A DNA stretch of 64,000 bases from Wyeomyia smithii (taxonomy: Eukaryota; Arthropoda; Insecta; Diptera; Culicidae), in NCBI RefSeq assembly GCF_029784165.1, contig NC_073696.1, positions 151,892,372 through 151,956,371 of the forward strand, in the 5' to 3' direction. The translations under genes and the position numbers were made by a program. Position 1 is the stretch's first letter, and each line of letters begins with the position of its first letter. Under the pieces are notes generated by a model. The model did no database searches, was not told where the DNA came from, and saw only the letters and a program-made list of their open reading frames with translations. Positions 36,263 through 47,551 of this stretch are shown piece after piece.

Positions 36263-36348
36263 ATAAGGGAGCATACAAATAATACATAACGCGCTCAGGG
36301 ATGGGGGGTATTCAGCGAAGCGTTATATTGCGTGTGGCAAACATGCAC
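36263..36348. mobile_element. Half copy of the ACATAACGCG palindromic MITE
   Basis: AAATAATACATAACGCGCTC followed by the inner C/G-rich part and GCGAAGCGTTA matches the reverse complement of the right half of 32063-32222. The other half is missing. Confidence 0.7.
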
Positions 36349-36939
36349 ACTTAAAATTTTTTGCCGGGTCTCGGTAATTTATTGCCGAGAACGGCACCAC
36401 TGAGTGTTCGGTTAAAAAAATAATGACAGCTGTCACATTTTTTCGTGAATCTCGGTTCACTTAACTGATATTTCGGCTCGTTAATATTTTGTGCCGAAAT
36501 TTCACTTAGGTTGAACCGAGATTTCTTTCTCTTTTGCACTCTTTTCAGAGGAACAATGATGTCTATTGCGAGAATATATTCGAGAACATGACGTGTTAAC
36601 TTATACAGGCACCTTGTGCATTTCCTTATAATCACATACCCCGAGATTGCAAGAGTGTGAACTGAAATTACGAATATCTCAAAAACGGTTGAATTTAACG
36701 CAAAACAGACGAAATTTACGCCTAAAGGATCACAAAATCACCTGTTTACCTATATAGGCATATGTTTTGTTCTAAAATTGCTTTCATTTAAAATTTGACC
36801 TTTAGGCCCTCTGCGCCAGCTCTAGACCTTAATGAAAATCAACCAATTTTTTATATGTTGCTTATTGAACCCCAAGGACCTGGAAAAACAGGTCCCGCGA
36901 ACATATTTGAAAATAAGACCCCCCCCCCCCCCAAATGTA
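36349..36939. other. Unassigned region
   Basis: No gene. Short motifs TCTCGG and GCCGA(A/G) recur between 36365 and 36520 in both orientations. A run of 14 C is at 36919-36932. Confidence 0.35.
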
Positions 36940-37018
36940 CAGTCGTCGTTCGATAACTGCAACATGTTTCATTGCAGTTATCGAATGCCGTTCGATAACT
37001 GCAACACTTGACACATGC
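36940..37018 (+). mobile_element. End of a TTCGATAACTGCAAC-type inverted-repeat element
   Basis: CAGTCGTCGTTCGATAACTG, an inverted copy TGCAGTTATCGAA, and another TTCGATAACTGCAACA follow in 80 bp. The pattern of terminal and subterminal TTCG(A/C)TAACTG copies resembles the element at 7787-8308. The far end was not found; the Ty3-type element 2 lies just downstream. Confidence 0.55.
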
Positions 37019-37046
37019 CAAAATTTAAAGGGGGGTCCGTCCCTAC

Positions 37047-37273
37047 TGTTGGATGGTCACCCGATTACCAATATTACCTGGGCTCCGCAGCTAACGAACG
37101 TCAGCATGACAGATGCCACGATGGTAAGCAGTGATCGGTAGAGCGGAGATCAGTCTACGTTATAGCACAAGCTGGCTCACACGTCTTTAATTAGCTTAGT
37201 TATTTTATAATAAATGAATATTTTATAGTGCACAGTGGGTACCTCATTTTACCGAAACCCCACTAAGTTAACA
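37047..37273 (+). repeat. 5' LTR of element 2
   Basis: 227 bp, TGTTGGATGG to AAGTTAACA; contains AATAAA at about 37210. GTGACGACGAGGCGG (37274-37288) right after it is the likely primer-binding region. Confidence 0.95.
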
Positions 37274-37354
37274 GTGACGACGAGGCGGTAGAAGTTTCGC
37301 GGTATAAAGCGCATTCACGAAAAAGCGAAGTATCGCGCGTCGCGATCGGAAGCA

Positions 37355-38269
37355 ATGGCGGAGAACAACTCAGGAGCAGCATCTAACACAGGAGGATCGC
37401 AGCAACAACCGCGAGATATTTCGGAGGCCGTAATGCGTATTCTCTCCAATCAGCAGATGCTTATGCAACAGTTATCACGGCAACTGGTTGAAACCCATGT
37501 CGCCGTGCAGAATCTGTCCCGGTATGAATCGGTACTGGATTCACTATCGAGCAATATGGTGGAATTCGTCTACGATAAAGACAATGGACACACTTTCGAT
37601 GCGTGGTTTTCCCGCTATGTGGATTTGTTCGATAAAGATGCCGCTAAAGTGAGACTTCTACTACGGAAATTGAGCCCATAGGATCATGAACGTTATAATA
37701 GCTTCATCTTGCCAAAACAGGCGCGTGAATTTTCATTCGAGGAAACTATTCAGAAGCTAAAATCTCTTTTTGGCGCCACAGTTTCTATTTTTCGTCGTCG
37801 ATACCATTGTTTCCAGACAATCAAGGAAGATGGCGACGACTATCTCGCATATTCGTGTAAAGTCAATAAAGCATGCGTAGATTTCAAGCTGTCAGAGCTG
37901 ACTGAGGAACAGTTTAAATGCCTCATCTATATATGTGGATTAAAATCTAAAAACGATACTGAAATCCGGATGCGGCTAATCAACAAATTGAACGATGCAG
38001 CAGATTTAACACTTCAACAAGTGGTTGAACAGTGCAACAGTTTAGTTAACCTGAAACAGGACACTGTACTAGTTGAAAATCCGTCATCCGTAGTGAATGC
38101 AGTCACGCACACCAAACGATTCAAGCCGAGAGGTGTTACACAATCTTCAGCCAACGCAGGCGGCAGTCGGGAGCAACCAAGAACACCCTGCTGGGCATGC
38201 GGAGGCATGCATTACAACAAAGACTGCAGATTTCGGGATTACAAATGCCATAAGTGTGGAAAGCACTGA
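37355..38269 (+). pseudogene. Gag of Ty3-type element 2
   Basis: Starts MAENNSGAASNTGGSQQQPR. A nonsense TAG at 37679-37681 breaks the capsid-like region, and the same frame continues (DHERYNSFILPKQAREFSFE...). Near the end are two zinc-knuckle-like motifs: CWACGGMHYNKDC (about 38190-38229) and CHKCGK-H, where a TGA at 38267-38269 replaces an expected Gly codon and the rest of the second knuckle (HKEGYC) follows in frame. Gag would form the particle and bind the RNA. Gag and pol were originally one frame. Confidence 0.85.
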
Positions 38270-38929
38270 CACAAGGAGGGGTATTGTGCATGTTTTTCTT
38301 CGGCTAAATATTCAGCAAACCGTGCCAACAGCAGAGATTCAATGAAAAAGAAGTGGGAGTCATCTACCAAAACAGTAACCGTCCAGAAGGTCAGCCAAGG
38401 GCGGAAGTTTGTTAATCTTCGCATAAATAATGTTCCACTACGCCTGCAACTGGACACAGGGTCCGATATAACCATTATTTCATACCGATCATGGGTGAAG
38501 CTTGGTCGAGCGAAGACGACAGCAGCGGTTTGCAGCGCTAAAACAGCATCAGGAGATCCACTGCAGCTTACGTCAGAGCTCCAGTGTAACATTACCCTTA
38601 ATGGCATTACAAAAAGTGGTAAGTGTTTGATTGCTGATCCTAACGTCCATCTAGACATTTTAGGTATTGACTGGTTGAATTTGTTTGAGTTATGGAACCG
38701 ACCAATTGCATCGTACTGCAATCAAGTTACCAGTCAGCAATCTCGAATCGTATCAGAGCTGCAATCTCGCTTTCCGGAAGTTTTCACGGATACATTGGGT
38801 TTTTGCAATAAAACCCCAATTAAGCTGGTGCTCAAAGGTACCCCCAAACCAGTTTTTAGACCGAAACGGCCGGTCGCTTACAGCATGCAAAGCGCAGTGG
38901 AAGACGAGCTCAACCGTTTACAAAGTCTT
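38270..38929 (+). pseudogene. Pol of element 2, protease part (before the LINE)
   Basis: In frame with gag. The protease active site reads LQLDTGSDIT (about 38450-38480), with the usual flap/ILGIDWL region (about 38658-38680). The stretch approaching the reverse transcriptase (PKPVFRPKRPVAYSMQSAVE) is interrupted at 38929 by the LINE. The LINE's first frame happens to be in phase, giving an accidental run-on frame 38342-40522 of 726 residues, which should not be read as one protein. Confidence 0.85.
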
Positions 38930-38950
38930 GTTTACACTTTTTTTGTAAAC

Positions 38951-40522
38951 ATGGCAACGTTAGTTAGTGGAAACTGTGTGGTGTGCGGTTTTGGGTTTTC
39001 GGACAACCGGAACTTATGGAAGTGTGAGGGGTGTTCCCTACGATTCCATGCCGCGTGCGCAGGTGTTCAACGAAACAAGGAAGACCAGATTAGGTCCTAC
39101 ATGATGCCAGCCTGCAATGATTGCCAGGAGCGAATCGCGATGGAATTAAATTTTCGTCACCTGGTACACCAGCAGGCTCTTCTTGCTGACTTAGTGAAAA
39201 AGCATAGCGACGCAATACACAAATCGACGTCGACATTGCAGAAAATTGGAATCGTTCAAGAGGCACTCGAACGACAAGAAACTCTATTCGATGAACTAAA
39301 ACAGGAGCTTTCGTCTGTTAAAAAAGTGAACTCTCCTACAAAAGTAGTGAGACAAATCAATAACCACGTGACGACACTTTTCGACGATGCTATAACTTCC
39401 GCTAAAGTTAACATGACTGAGTCGCTTGGGATACTTAGCAACTCGATTACAAATAAGCTGACCAGTCATATTGATGAAATAACTAATAAAGTCGACGAAC
39501 AGCTTGAAGCTGTTAATGAAAATTTGATCGATGTGGCCACTTCTAAGACTCAATGTAGTGTTCCTGAAAACTTGGAAGAATTTCGAATAATTAGCAGCAG
39601 AATTTCTGAGTACACGCCAAGAATGATGCCCATCGAAAACAGCATTGGCTATCCAAGTGTGGCAGAGGAAATAGCTATGGCCGTCCAGCCTTCAAATGAT
39701 CTTCCAAACAGTGGATGGCGTTTCCTTGGCTCGAGAAAAGTTTGGAAACAGGACTGGACAGCGTACGATACAAAATTACACCGTATTATGCAGCAGCAAA
39801 AACAAGCTGACAAAGCAAGAAAACGGAGGGCCAGAAGACGAAATCATTATAGGCGAAATAATTACAACAGAAACAACAACCCTAGGCATAACCATATCAT
39901 TCACAACAACAACAACGATAATAACAACAACTTTGTCAATAACAATAGAAATAACTACAACAGCAATTACTACAATAATAATAACAATTCCAACAACAAC
40001 CGCAACAATAAGAACTACTTCAACAATAACAACAACAATCAGAACCAGAATCGCAACCTCAACTTTAACAGAAATCTCGATAATAACCATCAAAGTACCA
40101 ATCGAAACAACTACAACTTCAACACCAATAGTAACCGTAGATATACCAACCACAACCGTCACGTCAACAACAGTTTTTGGAATAATAACAATAGCCCCAA
40201 CTATAACATGGCCAACAGGCAACAGAATAGCGTCACCAACTCCTACAATAATCAACAACACACCAACTCTAATCGTTTCCATGCAAATCAACTGTTACCA
40301 CCTGACAGAGTGCTTCTTGCAGCAGCGAAAGACCGATTCTCCAGACCTCAATCTAACTTCATTTTTACGATTCAATTTCAAAGAGGCGAAACTTTTAACC
40401 CATACCCGGCGAACGACGAGTTTTCACTTTCTCAACCCCAGATGATCAGCGATCCTGCACACCTTCCTACTTCACAATGCATTGCGTGCTCATCTAGGCA
40501 CTCGTGTCTTCAACGCAATTGA
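38951..40522 (+). CDS. LINE ORF1 protein with N-terminal PHD finger and Asn-rich tail
   Basis: 523 residues from MATLVSGNCVVCGFGF. Residues 9-58 form a C4HC3 PHD-type finger (C9, C12, C25, C28, H33, C36, C55, C58). From about 85 to 210 it is helical with heptad-like Leu/Ile/Val (probable coiled coil for multimerisation). A conserved-looking WRFLGSRKVWKQDW segment (about 255-272) is followed by a basic patch (KARKRRARRR, about 290) and about 110 residues dominated by Asn with Tyr and Arg. A late Cys cluster is CIACSSRHSC near the end. ORF1 proteins coat the LINE RNA. The frame is intact, unlike ORF2. The Asn-rich stretch comes from AAC/AAT repeats, so its length may vary between copies. Confidence 0.85.
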   Translation: MATLVSGNCVVCGFGFSDNRNLWKCEGCSLRFHAACAGVQRNKEDQIRSYMMPACNDCQERIAMELNFRHLVHQQALLADLVKKHSDAIHKSTSTLQKIGIVQEALERQETLFDELKQELSSVKKVNSPTKVVRQINNHVTTLFDDAITSAKVNMTESLGILSNSITNKLTSHIDEITNKVDEQLEAVNENLIDVATSKTQCSVPENLEEFRIISSRISEYTPRMMPIENSIGYPSVAEEIAMAVQPSNDLPNSGWRFLGSRKVWKQDWTAYDTKLHRIMQQQKQADKARKRRARRRNHYRRNNYNRNNNPRHNHIIHNNNNDNNNNFVNNNRNNYNSNYYNNNNNSNNNRNNKNYFNNNNNNQNQNRNLNFNRNLDNNHQSTNRNNYNFNTNSNRRYTNHNRHVNNSFWNNNNSPNYNMANRQQNSVTNSYNNQQHTNSNRFHANQLLPPDRVLLAAAKDRFSRPQSNFIFTIQFQRGETFNPYPANDEFSLSQPQMISDPAHLPTSQCIACSSRHSCLQRN

Positions 40523-40548
40523 CTCACTCATCAGAGGACCGTTGCTGG

Positions 40549-43400
40549 TGATAATTTTGTTCAACCTAGAGATGTAGGAAATGACGCGACCTGCTCTGCT
40601 CTGGTAAACACTTCTGTTAATAATGACTCTCATTCTTTAGCTTCTACACTCGAACACCCCACCACTACCGAGATCTCTGTATATTGCCAAAATTTTAACC
40701 GCATGCGAGGCGCTCACAAAATTAACGAAATTCAAAAAAATGTACTATCCTGTTCATTCTCTGTTATTTTAGCAACCGAAACCAGCTGGGATGAGGGTGT
40801 TCGCATGTTTGGGTGAAAGCAGAACTAACAGGAGAGACACATGTATTTGTCTCTGTCTATTTCCCTCCAAATAATGCGCGGAATGAAATCTTTGAAAAGT
40901 TTCTTCATGTTGTTGAAAATATTGCATCTAAGCTGTTACCTGAAGTAAAACTCCACATATACGGTGATTTCAACCAACGCAACATTGATTTTATTCCGGA
41001 CATCGATAACCATAGCATTTTACTTCCTATTATTGGCGAAAATGAAACGCTGCAACTTCTTTCTGATAAAACCTCTAGTCTTGGTCTTAATCAAATAAAT
41101 CATGTGAAAAATGGACAAAATTGTTATCTAGATCTGTTAATGTCCAACATTAGTGAAGACTTTTGTGTGACGAATTCATTACAACCATTATGGAAGAACG
41201 AAGTTTATCATACAGCAATAGAGTTTTCTTTATTTGTGCATGAGAATAAAAGACCTGACGAATATGAATTCGAAGATGTTTTTGACTTTCAGTCAGCAAA
41301 CTATGATGAATTAAAACATAAACTAAATAGTATCAACTGGCAAGATGTATTGTTTGAAGACGGAAACGTCGATTCGGCTACAGAAAATTTTTATAACATA
41401 TTATCTGATTTATTTATTAGCGAAATACCATTGAAAAGAATAAGACGTCATGGCAATTCCAAATTCCCAGTCTGGTACAATAGACAAATTAAAAACTTAA
41501 AAAACAAAAAACAAAAAGCACATAAAAATACAAAACTCATAAAAATCGTGATGCTTTAACAACTTATCTTAACATTTTCGGCGAATTAAACGATGCCATT
41601 AGTAACGCGTTTGAAGAGTTCACATTAAAGACTGAGCTTGAAATCAAATCCTGTCCAAAAATTTTTTTCAAATATGTTAAATCAAAGTTAAAATCTGAAA
41701 ATTTTCCTTCAAAAATGCAACTGCATGACAAAGTTGAAGAGAACCCGGCATACATCTCTGATCTATTTGCTGATTTTTTTCAACAAAATTATACAACTTT
41801 CTCCGAATCTGATCGTGACTATACATTCTTCACCAACTTTCCTGAGTTTCCCAACTATTTCAATATTGAACATGTCAGCGCACGCGAAATTGAAGATACT
41901 TTAAAAGCTCTGGATGCGTCTAAAGGTCCGGGACCAGACGGAATTCCGCCAGCATTCATGAAACATTTAGCTAAAGAGCTAACTTCCCCACTGTTCTTGA
42001 TTTTCAATATGTCGCTGGAATCCGGTTGCTTCCCGAAATTCTGGAAAAACTCATATCTAGTGCCTGTGTTCAAATCTGGTAAAAAAACCGACATTAGCAA
42101 CTATCGAGTCATAGCCATTCTTTCCTGTATACCTAAGCTTTTTGAGGCAATAATAAACAAAAAATTATTCCACCAAATAAAAAAAAGAATTACCCCAACG
42201 CAACACGGTTTTTTCAAAGGGCGCTAAACAACAACTAACTTACTCGAGTTTATTAACTTCTCTTTGAACGCAATGGATAAAGGTAATTATGTTGAAACCT
42301 TATATACTGACTTCAGTAAAGCTTTCGATCGCATTGATATACCCCTGCTTCTCAAGTTACGAAAAATTGGAATTCATCCACAATTACTCAAATGGATTGA
42401 ATCGTATTTGACAGATCGTCATCAAACAGTCAAATTTAAAGGTAGAATATCGAAACCTATTCAGGTAACCTCAGGAGTTCCTCAAGGCTCTCACTTGGGC
42501 CCTCTACTATTTATATTATTTGTAAACGACATTTCCTTTATTCTAAAACATGTAAAAATTCTTATTTATGCCGACGATATTAAACTTTTCATTGAAATCA
42601 AAAACGCTGATGATGTAAATATTTTTCGTAACGAGATAAAATATTTTTACATTTGGTGTAAAAAAAGCCTTCTTCAGCTAAACGTTAAAAAATGTAGTTC
42701 GATGGCTTTTGGCAGAAAAAGAAACATGCCAAGCAATATGATTTCCTTAGGAGATCAGGTAGTAGAGAAAAGTGAACGAGTTAGGGACCTAGGAGTCATA
42801 CTCGACTCAAAATTAACATTCACTGATCACTACAATACAATTATTAATAAGGCTAGTAACATGCTCAGTTTTATAAAACGTTTCTGCTATAATTTCCAAG
42901 ACCCATACACAATAAAAACACTTTATAATTCCTATGTCAAGTCACTTTTAGAATACTGTAGCATTGTATGGTCTCCGTTTTCTGCAACACATGTAAACAG
43001 AATAGAATCAGTGCAAAAACAATTCCTGTTATATGCACTTCGTAATCTACGATGGACGTCATTTCCCCTACCATCATATGACGAACGCTGCAGACTTATT
43101 GACATCCAATCATTAAAAGCCCGTCGTGAATTCGCAATGATGTCATTTGTTAACGATATCGTTTCTCAACGTGTCGATTCACCCGAAATATTATCAAAAC
43201 TCAATCTTTATGTGCCTTCTAGAAATTTACGAACTCGGACTTTGTTTTCTTTAAATCATCAACGAAACAATTATGCTAAATACGGGCCAATTAATCAAAT
43301 GATGTTAGTGTATAACCAACACTGTGAAACAATTGACTTTTCTATGTCGAGAACTAAATTAAAACAATATTTCAACTCAACGCGCAATTTAAATCGATAG
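40549..43400 (+). pseudogene. LINE ORF2: endonuclease and reverse transcriptase, broken
   Basis: The AP-endonuclease starts in one frame with ISVYCQNFNRMRG (about 40674-40712) and the catalytic Glu in LATETSW (about 40770-40790), then stops at about 40816. The next frame (40816-41559) carries VSVYFPPNN and IYGDFN (about 40960), with the middle of the domain apparently deleted. A shift near 41556 leads to the reverse transcriptase: ASKGPGPDGIPP (about 41918), a nonsense TAA at 42225-42227, then TDFSKAFDRID, SGVPQGSHLGPLLF (about 42470) and the catalytic YADD (42567-42578), followed by the thumb and C-terminal region to 43400. The enzyme would nick target DNA and reverse-transcribe the LINE RNA; this copy cannot. 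Confidence 0.88.
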
Positions 43401-43560
43401 AAAACATTCATTGTAATAATCCGTCAAGTGAAGAAATTATTATTCAATTATGTATAAACTCTTTTTTTTTGCTCCCACTAGTATAAATAGCATATAGCAT
43501 GTAAGTTAGTTTTAAACATATGTAGTCTACTTTTGTTTGACGAAATAAATAAATAGAAAT
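43401..43560 (+). other. 3' untranslated region and tail of the LINE
   Basis: 160 nt ending in GTAGTCTACTTTTGTTTGAC and an AAATA-repeat tail. The end recurs at 49266-49305. Confidence 0.85.
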
Positions 43561-43566
43561 AGTCTT

Positions 43567-45960
43567 TATATCCTCAAGAAGATGGATTTCGCCGACTGGG
43601 CCGCACCTATTGTCGTGGTGCGGAAGCCAAACGGCACTGTTAGAATCTGCGCGGATTTTTCGACGGGTCTAAACAATGCTCTAGAATCGAATCAATATCC
43701 ACTACCGCTACCAGAAAATATTTTCGCCAAGATGGCTAACTGTCGTATTTTCAGCCATATAGATTTATCCGACGCGTATCTGCAGGTAGCAGTCGATGAA
43801 GCCAGTCAACCGTTACTGACCATAAATACACACAAAGGACTTTTCCAGTTCACCAGGTTATCACCAGGCATTAAATCAGCACCAGGTTCATTCCAGCAAT
43901 TAATGGACACAATGCTAGCTGGTCTTGATTGCGGGGGCCTGGATGATATTTTGGTTGGTGGTGCATCAGAGGATGAGCATCAGAGAAATCTTTTTCTTGT
44001 TCTCGAGCGGTTGCGAGCGTATGGGTTTTCAGTTCGTATAGAAAAATTTGATTTTGGAATGAAGCAGGTTAAATACTTGGGTCAGATCTTGGACGAGAAA
44101 GGTATCAGACCTGATCCGGAAAAAGTCTCCTCAATTGTAAATATGCCGGCACCGCACGACATTGCTACTCTTCGGTCATATTTGGGCGCAGTGAGTTACT
44201 ATGGGAAGTACGTAAAGGAAATGCGCGCCTTGCGACACCCTATGGACCAGTTGCTCAAAGCGGAAACAAAGTTCGAGTGGTCTGCAGCCTGTCAAAAATC
44301 ATTCGACCGGTTCCGAAAGATTCTCCAGTCCCCACTTCTTTTGACGCACTACAACCCGAAGCTTAAAATTCTTGTGTCAGCCGATGCATCGATGCTTGGC
44401 CTGGGGCCCGAATTGCGCATATATTCCCAGATGGAACCGTGCGCGCTATTTGGCAGCTTAACAGCAGCTGAAAGTAAATACAGCCAAATTGAGAAGGAAG
44501 GGTTAGCACTGATTTTTGCGGTAACCAAGTTCCACCGAATGCTTTTCGGTCGGCATTTCATTCTGGAAACCGATCACAAGCCGCTCCTCACAATTTTTGA
44601 CTCCAAAAAGGGAATTCCCATTTATACAGCAAACAGACTACAGAGATGGGCGCTTACTCTTTTGCTGTATGATTTTGATATCCGTCACGTGTCTACAGAG
44701 AACTTTGGACATGCCGATATTCTGTCTCGCTTGATAAACAGAAACATTCAACCGCAAGAGGAGTTCGTTATTGCAACCATGGAGCTGGAGCAGGTGGTCA
44801 AAAATGTTGCCAGTGAAGCGCTCACGGCTCTCCCGCTCTCGTTTCAGCAAATTGTCGCAGCAACTGCAGACGATGATAATTTACGCCAAGTGATTCAGTT
44901 TATCAAGAATGCATGGCCGTCAAAGAAAATTGAAAGTGCAGATTCGCAAATTCTACAGTTTTATCAGCGCCGTGATGCTTTTTCTATCGTAGAAGGGTGC
45001 ATTATGTATGGCGAACGAGTGGTCATTCCACAGGTTTTTCGGAAACAAGTGCTTCAGCAGCTACATAAGGGGCACCCAGGTGTAGAGCGGATGCGATCGA
45101 TTGCCCGTCAATATGTATATTGGCCCAATATCGATAGTGATGTCACCAGAGCCGTCAGTGTTTGTACCGATTGTGTTAGTGTAGCGAAAACCGATCGTAA
45201 GACGAATTTATCATCTTGGCCGGCACCGGAGAAACCATGGCAACGCGTTCATCTAGACTATGCTGGCCCCATGGCAGGACAGTACTATCTAATTTTGGTC
45301 GATGCATTTTCTAAGTGGCCTGAAGTAATTCGAACGAAGGATATCACCACGGCGGCAACTACACACTTACTTCGGGGTATTTTTGCGAGGTTCGGAGCAC
45401 CAGAAACGTTAGTTACGGACAACGGCCCCCAGTTTACGAGTGAGCAATTTGCGTTATTTTGTAGTAGGAATGCGATTCAGCATTTAAGAACGGCTCCATT
45501 TCACCCACAAAGCAACGGGCTGGCAGAAAGGTTTGTAGACACCTTTAAAAGAGCTAATCGGAAAATTAATACCGGGGGAGAAACCGTTGAGGAAGCTGTC
45601 GACATATTTCTGCAATGTTACAGGTCAACACCATGCCGCAGTGCACCAGAAGGAAAGTCCCCTGCGGAATTATTGCTTGGCAGAGCGATGCGCACATCGC
45701 TAGAACTACTTCGTCCACCCACACCAACAAGTAAATCGGATTCGTCCTTCCAGGAAAAACAATTTAACCGTAAGCATGGTGCACGAGCTCGAAACTACCA
45801 TCCGCAGGATATCGTCTGGGCCAAGGTTTTCAGACACAATAAATGGTTTTGGGAAGCCGGTAATAGTAATCGAACGAATCGGAAGTGTGCTATACAACAT
45901 ATGGCTACCAGCAAAAGAAACTCTGATTCGATCTCATTGCAACCAGTTGAGGAGTCGTAA
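43567..45960 (+). pseudogene. Pol of element 2: reverse transcriptase, RNase H and integrase
   Basis: It resumes the pol frame after the LINE. Reverse transcriptase: WAAPIVVVRKPNG, then DFSTGLN; the catalytic box reads CGGLDDILVGG (about 43936-43960) where a YLDD/YMDD is expected, so residues just before the Asp pair look lost. RNase H: SADAS (about 44380), then about 44400-44465 reads in a shifted frame (the other frame gives IAHIFPDGTVRAI), implying two compensating indels. Integrase: zinc motif HKGHPGVE...CTDC, Asp in HLDYAGP, Asp in VTDNGPQF, Glu in SNGLAERF. A further shift near 45855 moves the C-terminus (VIVIERIGSVLYNIWLP) into the frame that runs to 46264. Inactive. Confidence 0.9.
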
Positions 45961-46210
45961 ACAGGCAGCGCCAAAGGATGAGCAGGGCCAAGCAGCGAGT
46001 CTCAATATACCATTGAGCATACTTTTGGATACTTGTGGTATCGGCAATGCTACTAGTTCCGAACATGCAGCACCGGTGGACGAACAACAATCGCGAACTC
46101 AACACCGACGCCAACGCGGCCCCCAAGCAGCCAACAGCAACAATCGGCTACTCGCCAGTCTTCGAGGCAACGAAGGCCGCCCGCGAGGTATGACCCGTAT
46201 CAGCTATATT

Positions 46211-46223
46211 AAAAAGAGGGAGG
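46211..46223 (+). promoter_or_regulatory. Polypurine tract of element 2
   Basis: AAAAAGAGGGAGG directly precedes the 3' LTR. Confidence 0.8.
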
Positions 46224-46450
46224 TGTTGGATGGTCACCCGATTACCAATATTACCTGGGCTTAGCAGCTGACGAACGTCAGCATGACAGATGCCACGATG
46301 GTAAGCAGTGATCGGTAGAGCGGAGATCAGTCTACGTTATAGCACAAGCTGGCTCACACGTCTTTAATTAGCTTAGTTATTCTATAATAAATGAATATTT
46401 TATAGTGCACAGTGGGTACCTCATTTTACCGAAACCCCACTAAGTTAACA
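46224..46450 (+). repeat. 3' LTR of element 2
   Basis: 227 bp, about four substitutions from 37047-37273. Followed by the CCTAC target duplication. Confidence 0.95.
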
Positions 46451-46455
46451 CCTAC

Positions 46456-46838
46456 GATTTTTGTTTTCAATGATGTCGATATGTATTTTTTTAATGAAAG
46501 TTGCAAAAAAAGCAGAAAACTAAAATAGGCAAGCTTTTCGATCAATCAATTTGATATTCATATTTCCGCATCATAATGTATTGTTACTTTTCATAACCAA
46601 TCCAGCTTTCCACGAGCGGTAATGGTGGCCAGTGCACGCAGCTCATTTTGACGTTTTCTGTAGGTCAGAGAATTTTCCATCGCAGCAACGGAGTAGAAAA
46701 TCATCACGAACAAGCTACATACATTACTTTACCAATCTGACGAAGGCCTCTGATCTGAGAGCCGACACTTTGTACCCGCGTTTTCAACAGTCCAAAGGAA
46801 GTGTGATTTTCGGCTCATTTCAATCTTTATATTGGTGA
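46456..46838. other. Spacer between element 2 and the satellite
   Basis: No feature recognised. Confidence 0.35.
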
Positions 46839-47551
46839 TTATCAAGTATGGCGGTACAAAATGAGACATATTCAAAATTCAATAGCTCGGCTCAGACCCT
46901 GCTTTCAAACCTAATATTTGACATGGTGATGGGCCAGGGTATGCAGAACATATCTGGGGTGGTGCCGTCGATGTGCTTTTTCATGTTTCATATAAAAATT
47001 TTTGAATTACTTTATCAAGTATGGCGGTACAAAATGAGACATATTCAAAATTCAATAGCTCGGCTCAGACCCTGCTTTCAAACCTAATATTTGACCTGGT
47101 GATGGGCTAGGGTATGCAGAACATATCTGGGGTGGTGCCGTTGATGTGGTTTTTCATGTTTAATATAAAAATTTTTGAATTACTTTATCAAGTATGGCGG
47201 TACAAAATGAGACATATTCAAAATTCAATAGCTTGGCTCAGACCCTGCTTTCAAACCTAATATTTGACATGGTGATGGGCTAGGGTATGCAGAACATATC
47301 TTGGGTACTGCCGTTGATGTGCTTTTTCATGTTTCATATAAAATTTTTTGAATTACTTTATCAAGTATGGCGGTACAAAATGAGACATATTCAAAATTCA
47401 ATAGCTCGGCTCAGACCCTGCTTTCAAACCTAATATTTGACATGGTGATGGGCTAGGGTATGCAGAACATATCTGGGTTGGTGCCGTTGATGTGCTTTTT
47501 CATGTTTCATATAAAAATTTTTGAATTACTTTATCAAGTATGGCGGTACAA
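46839..47551 (+). repeat. Second locus of the 173-bp satellite (about four units)
   Basis: It begins abruptly at TTATCAAGTATGGCGG and ends after the same phase (TATGGCGGTACAA), giving four units in the same orientation as 735-7204, about 40 kb away. Confidence 0.96.

Larger units (their letters stand above)
38930..43560 (+). mobile_element. APE-type LINE, nearly full length
   Basis: A 4,631-bp insertion with a 6-bp duplication AGTCTT (38924-38929 and 43561-43566) and a 3' tail GACGAAATAAATAAATAGAAAT. Two frames: ORF1 with a PHD finger and an Asn-rich C-terminus, ORF2 with AP-endonuclease and reverse transcriptase. The clade (CR1/Jockey/Rex-like) is not decided. The 5' end has a short inverted repeat GTTTACA...TGTAAAC (38930-38950). 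Several disabling mutations in ORF2. A truncated relative lies at 48057-49310. Confidence 0.92.
37047..46450 (+). mobile_element. Ty3-type LTR retrotransposon 2, interrupted by a LINE
   Basis: Two 227-bp LTRs, TGTTGG...TTAACA, with an exact 5-bp target duplication CCTAC (37042-37046 and 46451-46455). The LTRs differ at about four positions (near 37088-37097 and in the TTATT(T/C)TATAAT stretch). A polypurine tract AAAAAGAGGGAGG lies just before the 3' LTR (46211-46223). Without the 4,631-bp LINE the element would be about 4.8 kb. Gag and pol carry a few point mutations, so it is dead. Confidence 0.96.

Noticed and set aside
39696..40445. Thr/Ile-rich (plus) and Val/Ile-rich (minus) frames
   Set aside because: Off-frame readings of the AAC/AAT-rich part of LINE ORF1.
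38342..40522. A 726-residue protease-PHD-Asn-rich protein
   Set aside because: It crosses the LINE insertion border at 38929/38930; it is an accidental fusion of two elements.
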